This document shows, in pieces, positions 26,719-35,960 of a DNA stretch of 64,000 nucleotides (within the stretch, counting starts at the first letter, position 1; each line of letters starts with the position of its first letter). This stretch comes from Bacillus sp. MUM 116 (lineage in GTDB: Bacteria; Bacillota; Bacilli; Bacillales; Cytobacillaceae). The notes beneath the pieces were generated by a model that was given only the letters and a program-made list of their open reading frames with translations, had not been told where the DNA came from and ran no database searches. The stretch lies in assembly GCF_001866655.1 (NCBI RefSeq), contig NZ_MLYR01000030.1, positions 43,156-107,155 on the forward strand. The letters are read 5' to 3'. The translations under genes were made by a program, and so were the position numbers.

Positions 26719-27548
26719 TCCCATTTGAATTTGATTATTATAGACCGACATCGGTAAAGGAAGCAGTGGATTTATATCAATATTTGGACCAGCAGGGAAA
26801 ACAGCCGATGTTTATCTCCGGAGGTACCGAATTAATCACCCTTGGAAGGATTGATCGTGCCTATACTGAGGCAGCCATTGATTTAAAGGGATTAGCAGAA
26901 TCTCATGTTTTAGAGATGGACGGGGATTATCTTGTTCTTGGAAGTTCCTTGACCCTAACCCAGATAGAAGAAGCAAATCCGTTTCCATTATTAACAAAAA
27001 CGGCAAGTGAAGTGGCGGACCATACAGCTCGGGGGAAAATTACACTCGGTGGGAATATTTGTGCACAAATTTTTTACCGTGAGACGGTGCTGCCGTTTTT
27101 ACTTGCGGACAGTCAAGTGGTTATTGTGGGTCTAGATGGAGTAAGAGTAGCGGGAATGAATGATATTTTCAAAGAAAGACTCCAATTAAATAAAGGGGAA
27201 TATCTAGTCCAAATTGCCACAGAGAAAAGATATATTACTGCACCGTTTGTTAGTATTAAACGTAGACAGCAATGGGATGTTGGATATCCCTTAATAACTA
27301 TTAATGCGTTAAAAATTGATAATCAGATTCGGGTGGCAATAAGTGGACTTTGTCCATTTCCATTCAGGTCGGAGAATATCGAAACCTCGATAAATAATCG
27401 TTTAATGCCCGTTAAAGAAAGAATCGACCGCGCATTAACCGATTTACCTAGTCCGATTTTAAATGATATCGAAGGATCCAATGAATACCGTTTATTTGTT
27501 TTACGGCATTTATTAGAAGATATTTTATCAGAGTTAGAGGAGCTTTGA
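26715..27548 (+). CDS. molybdenum hydroxylase, FAD-binding subunit (copy 1)
   Basis: A 277-aa FAD subunit of the XDH/CoxM type. FISGGTELITL is the first FAD-binding loop and GKITLGGNICAQ the second; a C-terminal CO dehydrogenase flavoprotein domain follows (about 175-275). It overlaps the large-subunit gene by four bases. It is intact, unlike its paralogue at 35123-35960. Confidence 0.9.
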   Translation: MIPFEFDYYRPTSVKEAVDLYQYLDQQGKQPMFISGGTELITLGRIDRAYTEAAIDLKGLAESHVLEMDGDYLVLGSSLTLTQIEEANPFPLLTKTASEVADHTARGKITLGGNICAQIFYRETVLPFLLADSQVVIVGLDGVRVAGMNDIFKERLQLNKGEYLVQIATEKRYITAPFVSIKRRQQWDVGYPLITINALKIDNQIRVAISGLCPFPFRSENIETSINNRLMPVKERIDRALTDLPSPILNDIEGSNEYRLFVLRHLLEDILSELEEL

Positions 27549-27576
27549 TTGAAAATTGAAAAAAGGGGGTGATCGA

Positions 27577-28032
27577 TTGAAATCCCATTCCATTGTCCTA
27601 AAGGTAAACGGAGAAAACCAATCTGTAACCGTAAGGTCCGCGGATACATTATTATTTATCATTAGAAGCAGACTGGGGTTAACGGGTGCAAAACCGGGCT
27701 GTTTAAATGGGGATTGCGGTGCTTGTACGGTGAACGTGGATGGCTGGCCGATGAAATCTTGTTTAATGCTTGCAGTGGAAGCAGTGGGGAAAGAAATCAC
27801 CACCATTGAGGGACTTAAAAATGCCCCCATCCAAAAAGCGTTTGTTGAAAATTTTGCCTTTCAGTGCGGTTACTGCACACCGGGCTTCATCATGAATTGT
27901 CATTCGCTCATCAAACAACATCCAGATGCAGATGATCAAACGATAAAAGAGTGGCTACGGTCCAATATTTGCCGTTGTACAGGGTACGCTGAAATTGAAA
28001 AAGCGGTAAAATCCGTTTTGGGAAAAAAATAA
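27577..28032 (+). CDS. molybdenum hydroxylase, [2Fe-2S] subunit (copy 1)
   Basis: A 151-aa electron-transfer subunit with two [2Fe-2S] clusters. The plant-type cluster uses GCLNGDCGACTV plus a later cysteine (KSCLM), and the second uses CGYCTPGF and NICRCTGY. TTG at 27577 is selected by AAGGGGGTGAT; an upstream TTG at 27556 has no ribosome site. It closes the operon, and a hairpin follows. Confidence 0.9.
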   Translation: MKSHSIVLKVNGENQSVTVRSADTLLFIIRSRLGLTGAKPGCLNGDCGACTVNVDGWPMKSCLMLAVEAVGKEITTIEGLKNAPIQKAFVENFAFQCGYCTPGFIMNCHSLIKQHPDADDQTIKEWLRSNICRCTGYAEIEKAVKSVLGKK

Positions 28033-28041
28033 GACGATAAA

Positions 28042-28067
28042 GGACACACTGCATAGAGGGTGTGTCC
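28042..28067. terminator. stem-loop between the XDH operon and gerC
   Basis: GGACACAC / GTGTGTCC inverted repeat between convergent operons. On the minus strand a T-rich stretch follows after a short gap, so it more likely ends the ger operon. Confidence 0.55.
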
Positions 28068-28075
28068 CTCATTGA

Positions 28076-29140
28076 CTATTCAATAACGCCTGATTCCATA
28101 ATCGTTACATCTGCATGAACATTTACCTTAAGATTTTGGTAGTCGGTCTGCCATTTATTAAAATTAAAATTTCTAGTTTTGCTTTTTATATAATGGCCAA
28201 AACCTACAGGATCAATATTTTTTTCTTTAAAATTTTTGATTAAATCCTTACACTCAGATTCAATTTTTTCTTGTACTTTATTTTCTATTTTCTTAATTTT
28301 ATTAGGTGTAACTTTTTTGCCCGAGAATTCCTTTAACACCGCGTTCACCTTAACCTGTATATCAAGGGTTAAAGGATCTCTGGATATAAGCCTAAATTTA
28401 TTTTTTGACTGGATGCTTTCAATAGCTGCCCTTTCACTGTTTAACATCACTTTTAACGTTCCTTGACTGTAATCGTCTACAAGCAACTTAAAGAAGAACA
28501 TTTGTTCAGACGAAATTGAATAAACTACACGTCCATATCGAAAAAAACTGATTCCAGTTATTGCCACCTGTTCCTTACCTATTTTTTTTAGTGTTGGAAG
28601 ATAGGGGGTTTTACCTAATTGATTAAAATCAAATAAAAACCGCTGCAGGTTGGTTTTAGGAACATCCATTGATTTCATGTTATGTTTGATGAGATTGGTT
28701 AAATAAACAGCATTTCCTCTTTCTCCATAATTTCCTTCAATGATATCCTTTGCTTTCCCCTCGGTTACAGCAAGGTATAGTCCGGCACCAATGCTGGGAT
28801 CCCGTTGTAACGAATCCATTAAATCTAAAATTCCCTTCTTCTTTGCAAGCCGTTCCCCAAAAAGGACCACCTTAAGGCTCCCTGTCACGAGTGGATCTGA
28901 AGATTCGCGCTGGACATCTCTTAAAAAATCCCTGCTTAGAAAAGAAGGGGCCGTGAAGGTTTTGTTTTCTACGGCCTGATCGGGCAAATAGACAGGCACT
29001 AAGGCAGTCCCGCTGATTTTCCCATTGACATAATCATAGGCACTTCCCGTTTCGAGATTGACATCATCCAAGATTCTTTTTTGTACACAACCGCCAAGCA
29101 CAAGGGTTACGATGAGAACAGGTGTTATGATGTTCTTCAT
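28076..29140 (-). CDS. Ger(x)C-family spore germination lipoprotein
   Basis: The C subunit of a nutrient germinant receptor in the inner spore membrane. It has a signal peptide with lipobox LVLGGC (Cys at about 18) and the long Ger(x)C domain; LKEFSGKKVTPNKIKKIENK and FGHYIKSKTRNFNFNKW are typical near the end. The start at 29140 has AAGGGGGAAG upstream and overlaps the B-subunit stop by four bases; the frame itself extends to 29176. It is the last gene of an A-B-C operon. Confidence 0.9.
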   Translation of the reverse strand: MKNIITPVLIVTLVLGGCVQKRILDDVNLETGSAYDYVNGKISGTALVPVYLPDQAVENKTFTAPSFLSRDFLRDVQRESSDPLVTGSLKVVLFGERLAKKKGILDLMDSLQRDPSIGAGLYLAVTEGKAKDIIEGNYGERGNAVYLTNLIKHNMKSMDVPKTNLQRFLFDFNQLGKTPYLPTLKKIGKEQVAITGISFFRYGRVVYSISSEQMFFFKLLVDDYSQGTLKVMLNSERAAIESIQSKNKFRLISRDPLTLDIQVKVNAVLKEFSGKKVTPNKIKKIENKVQEKIESECKDLIKNFKEKNIDPVGFGHYIKSKTRNFNFNKWQTDYQNLKVNVHADVTIMESGVIE

Positions 29141-30225
29141 TTTTTCTTCCCCCTTTTTACAATCAATATCAGACAAAAAAGTAACGGAGCATAGCCATAA
29201 TTGATGAAAAAGACTATATCCCCTGTAAAGTCGGTAATGGTGTTAATTTGCTGCCGTGTCTTCATCATAACGGTCAAAATTAATACAATTATTGATAGGA
29301 GAATGACACCATATTTTTGCTTTAGATGTGTTACACTTTTTAAAATACGTGCGCCACACCAAAGAGCGATACAGAAATTGGGAAGAATGATAATACACCA
29401 ATTGGCAATGCCGATGTATTCAAATCTCTCAACAAAAGGCATTTCAACGATTTTCCACATGGTCAAGGTTGGCCAGATATTTTTTTGCAACTGCCCCTCT
29501 GAAAAAAAGGAAAAGGTCGCAATAGAAAGAAGTGTATAGATAATAGTTGTAGTAAGGGCGCCCAGATGGGCCCATTTCTTTGATTTTTGCGGTTCTTTGA
29601 TAAACGGATAAAAAAACAATAATATGCCAAATCCAGAATAGGTAAAAGACATTTGATATGAAGCAATCGCCAGATCCTTAATTGAGTGATCGAAGATTGG
29701 AAGTAAGTTCCGAATATCCGCATATGGAATGGTAAACAGGAAGGTAAAAAGTAAATATGCCGGAAGAACCACTCCAAAAAATGCGACCCCAGTGACAGTT
29801 CTAAAACCTCCGTATAATATATAGATTCCCAATACACAAAAAGCCAGGGAAAACCAAAAGGTACTTAGATCTTGAAACATCCAAGCTTGAATGATTTCAA
29901 TGAATGGCCTTAGCGTGATGACAGCCGTAAGCAGGTAAATGAAAACAAATAGCAGGGACAGAATGTTACCGATTATCTTTCCAAATATGAAAGTATGTGC
30001 CGACATAAGATCTCCATTTGCTGCTTCACATATTCTGTACATCATCCAAATAATGATATTGACGCTTAAACCAGAAATCACAACGGAAATCCATGCATCA
30101 TATCCTGCTGTTAATGCAATTATACGTTGAAAGCCGAGGACCCCCACACCAAACTGCATCGAATGAATAAGAAAAAACACTAAAAAAGGAGAAATTTTTA
30201 CTTTTTCAGGCAATGATTGTTCCAT
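29137..30225 (-). CDS. GerAB-family spore germination permease-like subunit
   Basis: A 362-aa membrane protein of the APC superfamily with about ten helices. GerB subunits bind the germinant within this fold. Family features include the N-terminal ISPFLVFFLIHSMQFGVGVL, FQRIIALTAGYDAWISV and the mid-protein SYQMSFTYSGFGILLFFYPF. It follows the A subunit by 17 bases and is coupled to the C subunit. Confidence 0.9.
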   Translation of the reverse strand: MEQSLPEKVKISPFLVFFLIHSMQFGVGVLGFQRIIALTAGYDAWISVVISGLSVNIIIWMMYRICEAANGDLMSAHTFIFGKIIGNILSLLFVFIYLLTAVITLRPFIEIIQAWMFQDLSTFWFSLAFCVLGIYILYGGFRTVTGVAFFGVVLPAYLLFTFLFTIPYADIRNLLPIFDHSIKDLAIASYQMSFTYSGFGILLFFYPFIKEPQKSKKWAHLGALTTTIIYTLLSIATFSFFSEGQLQKNIWPTLTMWKIVEMPFVERFEYIGIANWCIIILPNFCIALWCGARILKSVTHLKQKYGVILLSIIVLILTVMMKTRQQINTITDFTGDIVFFINYGYAPLLFCLILIVKRGKKK

Positions 30226-30242
30226 ATTCCTTCCTCCGGTTC

Positions 30243-31733
30243 CTATTCATCAATATCACTTTTTTTACGCGGAGTAAAACGAATAGGGTTTTGTGTTCTT
30301 AACGCTAAAGGCCGCCGTGATTGTTTGCTGAATGGAAGCCTGATAAGTGAATCCTTAAGGTCTTTCATTCTTGGTGGATAGAGTGGTTCTAAAAAAGGCC
30401 GATTAAGCGATGTAAGCCGTATTAAGTGTGTCATTAACACAGAAAAACAGAATACGATTCCAATCAGGCCCCACAATTCCGCAAAAAACAAAAATGGAAA
30501 GCGCAATAACCGAATAGCATTGCCCATTTTATAAACGGGTGTTGTAAATGATGCGAGTGCTGCCAGTGCCACGATAATCAAAAGGACATTACTGGTCAAT
30601 CCTGCTTGAACTGATGCTGTTCCAATAACGATACCGCCTACGATACCAATTGTCTGACCGACCTTGGTCGGAAGTCTTGCCCCAGCTTCTCTGAGCAATT
30701 CGATGGTTAGTTCTAAAAATACAGCTTCCAAGATAGGAGGGAGTGGAATGTTCCGGCGGGAAGTGACCAGAGTATTCATTAAATCCTTTGGTATCAGCTC
30801 GTAATGATACGACAGAGTAGCTACATAAACCGGCGTTATTAAAATAGAGAATGCAACAGAAAAAAGCCGAATCAACCGGAAAAAAGAAGCTAAGATCCAA
30901 TTTAAGAAATAATCCTCGAAAGAACTAAAAAATTCAACCAATGTTGTTGGAGTGATTAGAACATGTGGCGATCCATCAACAAATATAGCAACTTTCCCTT
31001 CTGCCAGTATCGCTGTAACCCTATCCGGACGCTCGGTATCGAGGAGCTGGGGAAAAGGAGAATTTTTATTATCCGATATTAATTGAACAATATAGGAACT
31101 GTCGGTAACCGCATCAAATTCAATCCCTTTTATCCGTTCTTTTACTGTTTGGACATTAACCGGGTCTGTAATACCATCAATGTGCATGACAATCACTTTC
31201 GTCTTGGAAAGGGAGCCCACTTGAAATTCTTCCAAAATAAGTTCTTTGATAGGAAGTCTTTTTCGAATTAGGTTTATATTTTGATCGATGGATTCAACAA
31301 ATGCTTCCTTTGGACCAATTACACTAAATTCAACCTCAGGTGTTGATACACTGCGGACAATTTCCTTTTGTGCTGCTATAAACGCAAATTTCTTTTTTTC
31401 TGATTCAAGTGTCAGAAGAACGTACCCATTAAATAATTTCTGCTCAATAACGCTTTGATCCTCGCAGATTTGCACATCTGCGAGAGGAATAATCTTTTTA
31501 ATGTCCTCGATTGTTTCAAAGTTTTTTTCAAGTAAATAGGGAAGTGCATTATCCTGTAAAATCGATTCATCAATGAGAGTGGAAATAAATGAAAACTTAA
31601 AACTGTTGTTGGTCTTTTGATTGTTATATGAAACCTGCTTAAAATCTTTTGATTGCTGAAGATATTGTTCAAGAGATTCTTTTTTCTGTTTTTGTTCCTG
31701 TTTTTGTTCCTGTTTTTTTGTAAACCAGGCCAT
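30243..31733 (-). CDS. GerA-family spore germination receptor subunit A
   Basis: A 496-aa subunit with a soluble N-terminal domain (about 45-290, including FVDGSPHVLITPTTLVEFFS) and about five membrane helices. RRNIPLPPILEAVFLELTIE and GQTIGIVGGIVIG are diagnostic. GerA subunits can form ion channels during germination. The frame reaches 31763 through a TTG, but ATG at 31733 (MAWFTKKQEQ) fits the family and has GGGGAG upstream. The N-terminus has a KQEQKQEQK repeat. The germinant is unknown. Confidence 0.9.
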   Translation of the reverse strand: MAWFTKKQEQKQEQKQKKESLEQYLQQSKDFKQVSYNNQKTNNSFKFSFISTLIDESILQDNALPYLLEKNFETIEDIKKIIPLADVQICEDQSVIEQKLFNGYVLLTLESEKKKFAFIAAQKEIVRSVSTPEVEFSVIGPKEAFVESIDQNINLIRKRLPIKELILEEFQVGSLSKTKVIVMHIDGITDPVNVQTVKERIKGIEFDAVTDSSYIVQLISDNKNSPFPQLLDTERPDRVTAILAEGKVAIFVDGSPHVLITPTTLVEFFSSFEDYFLNWILASFFRLIRLFSVAFSILITPVYVATLSYHYELIPKDLMNTLVTSRRNIPLPPILEAVFLELTIELLREAGARLPTKVGQTIGIVGGIVIGTASVQAGLTSNVLLIIVALAALASFTTPVYKMGNAIRLLRFPFLFFAELWGLIGIVFCFSVLMTHLIRLTSLNRPFLEPLYPPRMKDLKDSLIRLPFSKQSRRPLALRTQNPIRFTPRKKSDIDE

Positions 31734-31814
31734 TTGGTTCCATCTCCCCATCTCCTTTTCCAAGTATGTTTCCCTTTTATGGAATAATTATGAATCACCC
31801 ACATTTTGCAAAAA

Positions 31815-31846
31815 AAACTGGTTTGGAAAGGACTCCAAACCAGTTT
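31815..31846 (-). terminator. terminator after the PBP gene
   Basis: Perfect 13-bp stem AAACTGGTTTGGA / TCCAAACCAGTTT. On the minus strand it is followed by seven T residues. Confidence 0.85.
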
Positions 31847-31857
31847 TAAGTAAATGA

Positions 31858-33918
31858 TTATTTTTGCTTTATATGAAAAAATGTGTCCATCACCCTTCGG
31901 CCAATACGGAAATTTGCTTTATTTTCTGATTGGCCTGTGTAGGCCCATGGGACAAGCACAGCCATAGCTACTTGGGGGTCGTAACTTGGTGCATAGCTGA
32001 CAAGACTAAGGTTAATAACCCCAGGTGGTTCCTTTCCATATCTCCAGCGGTTAGGGCCATCATAAAATCCTTCTGCTGTACCGGTTTTGCCGGCGGGGGA
32101 ATAGGACGCTCCTTTAAAATAAGGATAAGCTGTGCCACCCGGCTCTTGAAACACCTTCTTAAAACCAAGCTGAACCCGTCTAATCCACTCCTGCTTCATA
32201 TCAATCATATTTAACACTTTTGGATGGATTTGTTTAAAAACAGGACCAACTTCCTCAGTGTTATTTATTGGTTCACGAATTTCTTTAACCATATGAGGCT
32301 GCATTCGATAGCCTCCATTTGCAATCGTCGAAACATATTGCGCCATCTGCATTGGAGAATAAGTATCATATTGTCCAATGACGAGGTCAAGCAAAAATCC
32401 TGGCAGCCTGCTAGAACCTTTAAACCCAGCCTGTTCATTCGGTAGATCGATTCCGGTTCTTGTGCCGAGTCCAAAGCTCGCAAAGGAATTCCTAATAATG
32501 TCAAAGCTGTTCGGTTTAAGCGATAATGGCTGATCTGGGATATAATTTCCTCCACCAATTCTGATCGCCGTCCTGAACATATAAACGTTAGAGGATAGTT
32601 TTAAAGCGTTAATATCGTTCAAAGTTCCCAAATACATCCATGACTTTTTTTCAGGTGTACTTTTTATCCTGATCGGGACATCACTTAAATAGGTATTTGG
32701 AGTAATGGCACCTGTTTTATAACCGGTTAATACGGTAGCACCTTTGACAGCGGAGCCAACATTATAGGTGGTGGTGAAGGTTCCGAGGGCATCGTCTATC
32801 ATTTCCGTTCTTCCGGTTTTTTCGTCTCGTACAATCCGTTTTCCCGCCATTGTTAAAATTTCGCCGGTTTTTGGGTCCATTAAGACAACATAAGCACGAT
32901 CCAGGAAATGTGTGCCAGGCAGTCTCTTTAACGACAAGAGCTCTTGCTCAATGATTTTCTCAACCTTTTTTTGAAGCTCCATATCAATACTGAGTACAAG
33001 ATCTTTTCCCCGTTGTCCATCGTAAACCACCTCGGTATCAACGACATTCCCTGCTGAATCCGTGACATTTTTCACCCTGGATTTATAACCATGTAAAACA
33101 TCTTCATATTGCGCTTCTAAATAACTTTTACCAACACGGTCATTTCGGTTATATCCTTTCGATAAAAAATAGTGCAGCTGATCAGCAGGAAGTCCTTCAT
33201 CTGATTTTGTGACTTTTCCTAAAACCGATTTTAAGGTGTTATCAAAGTTATAGGACCTTTCCCAATCGGTTGTCGTATCCACCCCGGGCAGGGATTGGAG
33301 ATTTTCGTTGACAACCGCAAATTCTTTATCTGTCACATCCTCATTCTTGACAATTTGCGGGGTGTATTTGTAGCCGTTCCGAAATTCACGGAAAATCGCT
33401 GCTACTTCAAGATCTTCCTGTGTGAGTTGTTTTAATTCCTGTTTCGTAATCCGCTTAATTTTTATTTCATACAGGTCTTTATCTTTTAATTTTTTTGCTT
33501 TGTAAAGTTCATTTTCACTTTCGGAAATTTTGGCATCCGCCGACTGGGGATATTTTAATATCCAGAAATCTTTTTTATCCCATTCTGTTAATTTATCGGT
33601 TTTTTTCACAATTAGTTTTGCTAATTTTCTTGCCGTATCAAGCATTTCCTCTTGGTCAGAACCCATGTTTGTATAGGTAATCGCCCGTTTTGGTATATTG
33701 TTGACAATTTCTTTATAATTCCGGTCGAGCATTTTTCCCCTTGGAACTGGATTTTTTACCGTAATATCTTCATTTCTTTCAAGATCTCGCTTGAAATTTT
33801 CACCATACACAATTTGTACAAAGCCAAGACGTAAAATGAGTACAGAAAATAATAGAAAGACGCTAAAAAATACAATATTAATTCGAAAAGGGAAATGGGA
33901 CTTTTGCTTTTTTTCCAA
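31858..33918 (-). CDS. class B penicillin-binding protein (PbpA/PbpH type transpeptidase)
   Basis: A 686-aa cell-wall transpeptidase with one N-terminal anchor (about 12-34), a dimerisation domain and a C-terminal transpeptidase domain. Active-site motifs are SAVK in TTYNVGSAVKGATVL, SSN in LKLSSNVYM and KTG in PAGKTGTAEG. The first motif is unusual in having GSAVK rather than the common GSxFK. FLLDLVIGQYDTYSPMQMAQ and the overall length point to the PBP2a/PbpH elongation group of Bacillus. It is monocistronic; the ger operon downstream has its own start signals. Confidence 0.9.
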   Translation of the reverse strand: MEKKQKSHFPFRINIVFFSVFLLFSVLILRLGFVQIVYGENFKRDLERNEDITVKNPVPRGKMLDRNYKEIVNNIPKRAITYTNMGSDQEEMLDTARKLAKLIVKKTDKLTEWDKKDFWILKYPQSADAKISESENELYKAKKLKDKDLYEIKIKRITKQELKQLTQEDLEVAAIFREFRNGYKYTPQIVKNEDVTDKEFAVVNENLQSLPGVDTTTDWERSYNFDNTLKSVLGKVTKSDEGLPADQLHYFLSKGYNRNDRVGKSYLEAQYEDVLHGYKSRVKNVTDSAGNVVDTEVVYDGQRGKDLVLSIDMELQKKVEKIIEQELLSLKRLPGTHFLDRAYVVLMDPKTGEILTMAGKRIVRDEKTGRTEMIDDALGTFTTTYNVGSAVKGATVLTGYKTGAITPNTYLSDVPIRIKSTPEKKSWMYLGTLNDINALKLSSNVYMFRTAIRIGGGNYIPDQPLSLKPNSFDIIRNSFASFGLGTRTGIDLPNEQAGFKGSSRLPGFLLDLVIGQYDTYSPMQMAQYVSTIANGGYRMQPHMVKEIREPINNTEEVGPVFKQIHPKVLNMIDMKQEWIRRVQLGFKKVFQEPGGTAYPYFKGASYSPAGKTGTAEGFYDGPNRWRYGKEPPGVINLSLVSYAPSYDPQVAMAVLVPWAYTGQSENKANFRIGRRVMDTFFHIKQK

Positions 33919-33988
33919 TTATGTAACACATCCTTTATGCCAGCCAAAATCGCTCTTTTTTATTAAATAAGAAATTATGAATTTTTAC

Positions 33989-34020
33989 TTCGAGAATTGT
34001 CCAGCTCCGTCGCAATTCTT
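33989..34020. repeat. remnant of a Bacillus-type GTCCAGCTCC repeat
   Basis: AGAATTGTCCAGCTCC followed by GCAATTCT gives a short hairpin. The CTTCGAGAATTGTCCAGCTCC string resembles a repeat common in Bacillaceae genomes (from memory). The rest of 33919-34191 is AT-rich intergenic DNA with no clear promoter. Confidence 0.3.
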
Positions 34021-34191
34021 ATTATGCCCAGTCCAAATATTGGTATTATTACTATTTATTTTACAGATGGATTCACATCTGTGTAAAGTATTACCTTCTT
34101 AACGATTTTTTGAAAAATGGGTTTTGAAAAAAATTTGGATAATTGGAATTTAATTAATGAATGCTAATGGTAGAAAAAAGGGGGGACTCCT

Positions 34192-34617
34192 GTGAAAAAT
34201 AAGAGTAAACAGAAGCGACCATCACAAAGCGCCGGACAGGAAAATCAGCAGCAATCGCAAAGCTTTCAGCAACAGCAAATGATGCAGCAAGCACAGCAGC
34301 TTCAGGAAAATCAGCCAATGATGGAACAACGATTTCAAGCACAAAAGAAACAGGCGCTTCAATCCATACAGCAAGCAACAACTACCATCCAACAAAGTGC
34401 TTCCATGAATAATCTTCAGTCATTACAACAGGCCCAGCAACAGCTGCAACAGGCAACACAGCAGTTGAACCAAATGCAAGGGCTTGCGGTCACACAATCA
34501 ACAACTGCAACTCAGCAGCAATTGGAACAGGTTCAGCAGCAAATTGAGCAGGCCTCACAAACATTAGGCCTAATTGACAGCCTGAATCAAGGCAATAACA
34601 GTTTTAAAAAAGGCTGA
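34192..34617 (+). CDS. glutamine-rich low-complexity protein, 141 aa
   Basis: GTG at 34192 follows AGGGGGG. More than a third of residues are glutamine, in QQ-rich stretches with regularly spaced hydrophobic residues (NLQSLQQAQQQLQQATQQL), indicating long amphipathic helices or a coiled coil. There are no cysteines, signal peptide or membrane helix. The composition recalls gamma-type small acid-soluble spore proteins, but their characteristic repeat is absent. It may be a sporulation or coat-associated structural protein; this is inference from composition and neighbours. Confidence 0.65.
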   Translation: MKNKSKQKRPSQSAGQENQQQSQSFQQQQMMQQAQQLQENQPMMEQRFQAQKKQALQSIQQATTTIQQSASMNNLQSLQQAQQQLQQATQQLNQMQGLAVTQSTTATQQQLEQVQQQIEQASQTLGLIDSLNQGNNSFKKG

Positions 34618-34621
34618 AAAA

Positions 34622-34659
34622 ATACCCAGCTTCAATTTTAAGAAGCTGGGTTATTTTTT
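34622..34659. terminator. bidirectional terminator overlapping the end of the FeS gene
   Basis: Stem ACCCAGCTT / AAGCTGGGT with flanking A and T runs. The stop codon of the minus-strand FeS gene (34638-34640) lies in the loop, so one arm is coding. Confidence 0.8.
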
Positions 34660-35126
34660 ACCTCCGTCAAGACCGCCTTGATGGCCTCTTTTATTTCATG
34701 ATAGCCTGTACACCGGCAAAGATTGGACTCCATCCACTCTTCAATAACCGAATCATCCGCATCAGGGTGTTTGTGCGCCAAGGCATGGCAATTCAGAATG
34801 AATCCAGGCGTACAATACCCACACTGGATGGCCCACTTTTCAATAAACGTTTTTTGAATAGGGGAATCTAATAGACTTTCGATGGTGCCGATTGACTGGT
34901 TAATTGTTTCAATGGTCAGCGACAGGCAAGAATGTTGTGGCTGCCCATTTATCAAGACCGTACAGGCTCCGCAATCGCCATTTTCACAGGCACGCTTTGC
35001 ACCAGTAAGCCCCAGTTGTTCCCGTAATGTATGTAAAAGTGTATCGGCACTGCGAACCATCACTTCGTGCGTCTCCCCATTTACATGCAGCTTGACTACT
35101 GTTTTTTCCGAACCATTCGAAATCAT
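34638..35126 (-). CDS. molybdenum hydroxylase, [2Fe-2S] subunit (copy 2)
   Basis: A 162-aa two-cluster iron-sulfur subunit, clearly paralogous to 27577-28032. Cluster motifs are ACENGDCGACTV, CGYCTPGFILN and NLCRCTGYHE. It is the last gene of the second operon and starts with a four-base overlap with the FAD gene, so its translation may suffer from the upstream frameshift. Confidence 0.9.
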   Translation of the reverse strand: MISNGSEKTVVKLHVNGETHEVMVRSADTLLHTLREQLGLTGAKRACENGDCGACTVLINGQPQHSCLSLTIETINQSIGTIESLLDSPIQKTFIEKWAIQCGYCTPGFILNCHALAHKHPDADDSVIEEWMESNLCRCTGYHEIKEAIKAVLTEVKNNPAS

Positions 35127-35960
35127 GAGCTAGCCTCCTTTAATGCTTCAATCGTATCGGATAGGGCATTTTTAAAAACAAATTCCCGGTATTCTGCCGA
35201 AGCCTGAATATCATGGACAATGGACGATGGCAGCAATTTGATCGCATTCAATACACGATCTTCATTCGAAAGCGACGGATCATTGATGACTTTTTCAATC
35301 TCTGCTGAACGAAATGGATAGTTACAAACCCCGCTGAAGGCAGCCCGTAATTTCCGGTCCTTGACAAGGGCGGCTATTGATACGACAGGATACAACTTTC
35401 GTACTTTTTGTTTTTTTAAAACTAATATATGGGAGATCAAGGTACGATTTTTTTATTAAAATTTGAACAAGAAACTGCCCTTGACCCAATTGCAATTCCT
35501 GCTGAAATACCTCAGTAAATGGCAAAAGGGTTTCGCCTTCAGTCCTGGAAATTCGAACCATTGCATCGGATAAAAGCAGGGGCAGGACTCCTTCCCGATA
35601 GATAAGCCGGCTATTTAAATTTCCGCCAATGGTAATCTTATTTCGCGACGTATGGTCTGCAACCTTTTTTACGGCCTCACCTAGTAAAGGAAATAATTTA
35701 GATTCCGTAATTTGATTTAATGCAACTGTGGAACCAATGACCAATTGATCCCCTTGAATTTTCAAAACATTGCATTCAGGGATTCCCTTTAAATCAATTA
35801 TTGCTTCAGCACTCATATGATTTCTGCGTGAAAAAGTAATAAATTCCGTTCCGCCGCTATAATAAATAACGGTTTTACCTTGTTTTTGGAGATCTTGAAA
35901 TATTTGAACAGCTCCTTTAAGCGTCTCAGGTCTATAGTATTCAAAATCAAAGGGTATCAT
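35123..35960 (-). pseudogene. molybdenum hydroxylase, FAD-binding subunit (copy 2), frameshifted
   Basis: Two overlapping frames together make one FAD subunit. The first (start ATG at 35960, MIPFDFEYYRPETLKG) carries the FAD loops YYSGGTEFITF and NKITIGGNLNSR. The second resumes at QKVRKLYPVVSIAAL and runs to the stop at 35123. Removing one A from the A7 run on the coding strand (T7 at 35411-35417) joins them into a 278-residue protein, against 277 in the intact paralogue. The gene overlaps both neighbours by four bases. It may be a real inactivation, phase variation or a sequencing error in the homopolymer. Confidence 0.85.

Noticed and set aside
31755..31770. Possible SigG promoter (CATACTT) before gerA
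   Set aside because: A forespore promoter is expected, but the -35 match is poor and the -10 would sit nearly on the ribosome site.
35405..35425. Programmed ribosomal -1 frameshift at the A7 run of the FAD gene
   Set aside because: The shift needed to restore the frame is +1, not -1, so a dnaX-like slippery site does not explain it.
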